Positions 6,696 to 7,899 of a DNA stretch of 7,899 nucleotides are shown piece after piece. How positions within the stretch are numbered: the first letter of the stretch is position 1; each line of letters begins with the position of its first letter. Location of the stretch: assembly GCA_030599705.1 (NCBI GenBank), contig JAUVNM010000073.1, positions 1 through 7,899 on the forward strand. Reading direction: 5' to 3'. Below the pieces are notes generated by a model. The model was not told the DNA's origin and did no database searches. It saw only the letters and a program-made list of their open reading frames with translations. This DNA comes from Gammaproteobacteria bacterium. GTDB taxonomy: Bacteria; Pseudomonadota; Gammaproteobacteria; UBA9214. The position numbers and the translations under genes are program-made.

Positions 6696-7643
6696 GTGAC
6701 ACGAACAATCGCCATTACCGGGGCCACAGGTTTCATCGGCCGGACCATCTGCAGGCAGGTGCTGGATGCCGGGTTCCAGGTGCGTGCATTAGTACGCTCA
6801 CCCGCCAGGGCGGGATTGCCGCAATCCGGCAACCTGGTCCGGGTAACCGGCAGTCTCGAGAATGCGGAAAGTCTGAATACCCTGGTGCAGGGCGCCACTG
6901 CGGTGGTCCACTGTGCGGGGGCGGTGCGTGGCGCCACGCAACAGCAGTTTGACCGGGTGAATGTAGACGGTGTCAGGAGCCTGTTGCGGGTCCTCGAGGG
7001 CCTTGCCGAACCGCCGCATCTGTTGAGCCTGTCATCACTCGCGGCACGTGAGCCCGGTCTGTCGTATTATGCGGCCAGCAAATACCGGGGAGAGCAGGTA
7101 CTGTCCACCGAGGCAAACAGGGTTTCCTGGATGGCGCTGCGGCCGCCGGCGGTATACGGTCCGGGCGACAAGGAACTGCTGCCCCTGTTCCGGGCCATGG
7201 GCAGGGGGATTGCCCCGGTACCCGGGTCACCCGCGGCGCGCTTCTCCATGGTGTGTGTCGAGGATCTTGCCGGGGCCGTGCTGGCCTGGCTGCGTTGCGA
7301 GCGTTGCGCCAGCGGGGTGTATAGCATCGATGACGGCCGGGCAGGGGGGTACAACTGGTCCGCTGTGGCGGAGACCGTTTCCCGGCTGTGCGGCAGAAAG
7401 GTCCGACTGCTGCAGGTCCCGGACTGGCTGCTCGATATCCCGGCCCGGGTAAACCGGCAGGCCGGCCGTGTGCTGGGTTATGCGCCCATGCTGACGCCGG
7501 AAAAGTTGTGTGAATTACGTCATCCTGACTGGGTTTGTGACAGTATCCGTTTGACGGAACAGACCGGGTGGCAACCCGCGGTTCAGCTCGAGGAAGGTTT
7601 GCGGTTGACACCGGGCTGGTGCGGTTCCCGCTTTGAGTTATAG
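6696..7643 (+). CDS. Extended SDR NAD(P)-dependent reductase/epimerase, CerR-like
   Basis: A 315-residue Rossmann-fold protein. GATGFIG (9-15) binds the dinucleotide, VHCAGAVRG (71-79) follows, SLSSLAAREP (111-120) carries the catalytic serine region, and YAASK (125-129) provides the Tyr-xxx-Lys pair. RPPAVYGPGDKE (149-160) completes the extended-SDR (NDUFA9/epimerase) pattern. All catalytic residues are present. The combination SLAAREP, YAASK and RPPAVYGPGD is what I associate with CerR, the reductase that converts 3-oxo-ceramide to ceramide in Caulobacter; a nucleotide-sugar epimerase is the main alternative. The start is GTG at 6696, with no in-frame ATG near it and only a weak ribosome site. 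It is codirectional with the ligase but lies beyond a terminator and a REP pair. Its TAG stop is the first TAG of a downstream repeat array. Confidence 0.88.
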   Translation: MTRTIAITGATGFIGRTICRQVLDAGFQVRALVRSPARAGLPQSGNLVRVTGSLENAESLNTLVQGATAVVHCAGAVRGATQQQFDRVNVDGVRSLLRVLEGLAEPPHLLSLSSLAAREPGLSYYAASKYRGEQVLSTEANRVSWMALRPPAVYGPGDKELLPLFRAMGRGIAPVPGSPAARFSMVCVEDLAGAVLAWLRCERCASGVYSIDDGRAGGYNWSAVAETVSRLCGRKVRLLQVPDWLLDIPARVNRQAGRVLGYAPMLTPEKLCELRHPDWVCDSIRLTEQTGWQPAVQLEEGLRLTPGWCGSRFEL

Positions 7644-7720
7644 TTGGTCGAATAAATTCAACTGCTGTCGTAGTTGGTCGATTATATTCAACTACTGTTG
7701 TAGGGCCGAATTCATTCGGC
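7641..7720 (+). repeat. Three REP-like units at exact 30-base period
   Basis: Units begin with TAG at 7641, 7671 and 7701. The first two start TAGTTGGTCGA and end TTCAACT; the third is the canonical TAGGGCCGAATTCATTCGGC. Short linkers CTGTCG/CTGTTG precede the next unit. Each unit keeps an AT-rich dyad centre (GAAT...ATTC), but the outer arms of the first two differ from the canonical form (AGTT/AACT). They lie between the reductase stop and sat, and may act as a weak terminator or RNA stabiliser. Confidence 0.8.
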
Positions 7721-7751
7721 AAACAGCTGAATCAAGAAGGGTAATGATTTT

Positions 7752-7899
7752 ATGGAACACCTGATCAAGCCGCATGGCGGCGAACTTTGTGATTTGCTCG
7801 TGGACGAGCAACGCGCCGGGGACCTGCAATCCGGCTCCGGTGATTTCCCGTCGATCAGCCTGAACCTGCGACAGGTCTGTGATCTGGAGCTGCTGCTGA
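7752..7899 (+). CDS. sat: Sulfate adenylyltransferase (ATP sulfurylase), 5' end only
   Basis: Only the first 49 codons are in the window; the gene continues past the right edge. The start MEHLIKPHGGELCDLLV and then SISLNLRQVCDLELLL match the N-terminus of the homooligomeric ATP sulfurylase, where the family has a (L/R)RQ-x-CDLE-L-L block just before the NGGFSPL motif. The enzyme interconverts sulfate plus ATP with APS plus pyrophosphate, in assimilation or, in sulfur oxidisers, in the reverse direction. ATG at 7752 is preceded by AGAAGGG (7735-7741), a good though slightly distant ribosome site. Whether the protein carries a fused APS kinase domain cannot be seen. It follows a repeat array and appears to mark the end of the lipid locus rather than to be part of it. 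Confidence 0.9.
   Translation, partial: MEHLIKPHGGELCDLLVDEQRAGDLQSGSGDFPSISLNLRQVCDLELLL

Noticed and set aside
7641..7720. 30-base periodic repeats considered as a CRISPR array
   Set aside because: There are no variable spacers: repeat plus linker equals the period, the units are diverged, and the third is the same dispersed REP-like palindrome found elsewhere in the window.
7744..7751. Earlier ATG at 7744 as start of sat
   Set aside because: It is out of frame with the Sat reading frame that begins at 7752.

Overview
The window reads as chromosomal DNA of a moderately GC-rich proteobacterium, most likely a gammaproteobacterium. The reasons are the style of the proteins, the short REP-like GTAGGG-CGAATTCATTCG palindromes between genes, and a homooligomeric-type ATP sulfurylase (Sat) at the right edge, which is common in sulfur-oxidising Gammaproteobacteria. 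The lineage is inference from sequence style, not from a marker gene.

Left part (1-3958): a diacylglycerol-kinase-fold lipid kinase runs leftwards off the window. It is divergent from a calcineurin-like metallophosphoesterase (965-1897). Convergent to that gene is a two-gene leftward unit: a GNAT-fold acyltransferase of the YghO / bacterial ceramide synthase type (3958-2789), followed after 7 bases by a MobA-like nucleotidyltransferase (2781-1978). A REP-pair element lies in the convergent gap.

Centre (3959-4632): a 674-base spacer without a convincing gene, more AT-rich in its right half, with several inverted repeats. It separates the divergent acyltransferase and ligase genes.

Right part (4633-7899): a fatty-acyl-AMP ligase / acyl-ACP synthetase (4633-6423) with a strong intrinsic terminator. 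Then come a second REP-pair element, an extended-SDR NAD(P)-dependent reductase (6696-7643), three REP-like units at an exact 30-base period, and the first 49 codons of sat.

Taken together, the acyl-AMP ligase, the GNAT acyltransferase and the extended SDR match three of the five proteins of the bacterial ceramide pathway described in Caulobacter crescentus (Spt, AcpR, AasR, bCerS, CerR). The lipid kinase resembles the fold of the ceramide kinase CpgB. The nucleotidyltransferase and metallophosphoesterase could serve head-group chemistry. Serine palmitoyltransferase and the dedicated acyl carrier protein are not in the window. The best reading is therefore a dispersed sphingolipid (ceramide) synthesis and modification locus. 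It is strongly suggested by the gene set but not proven.
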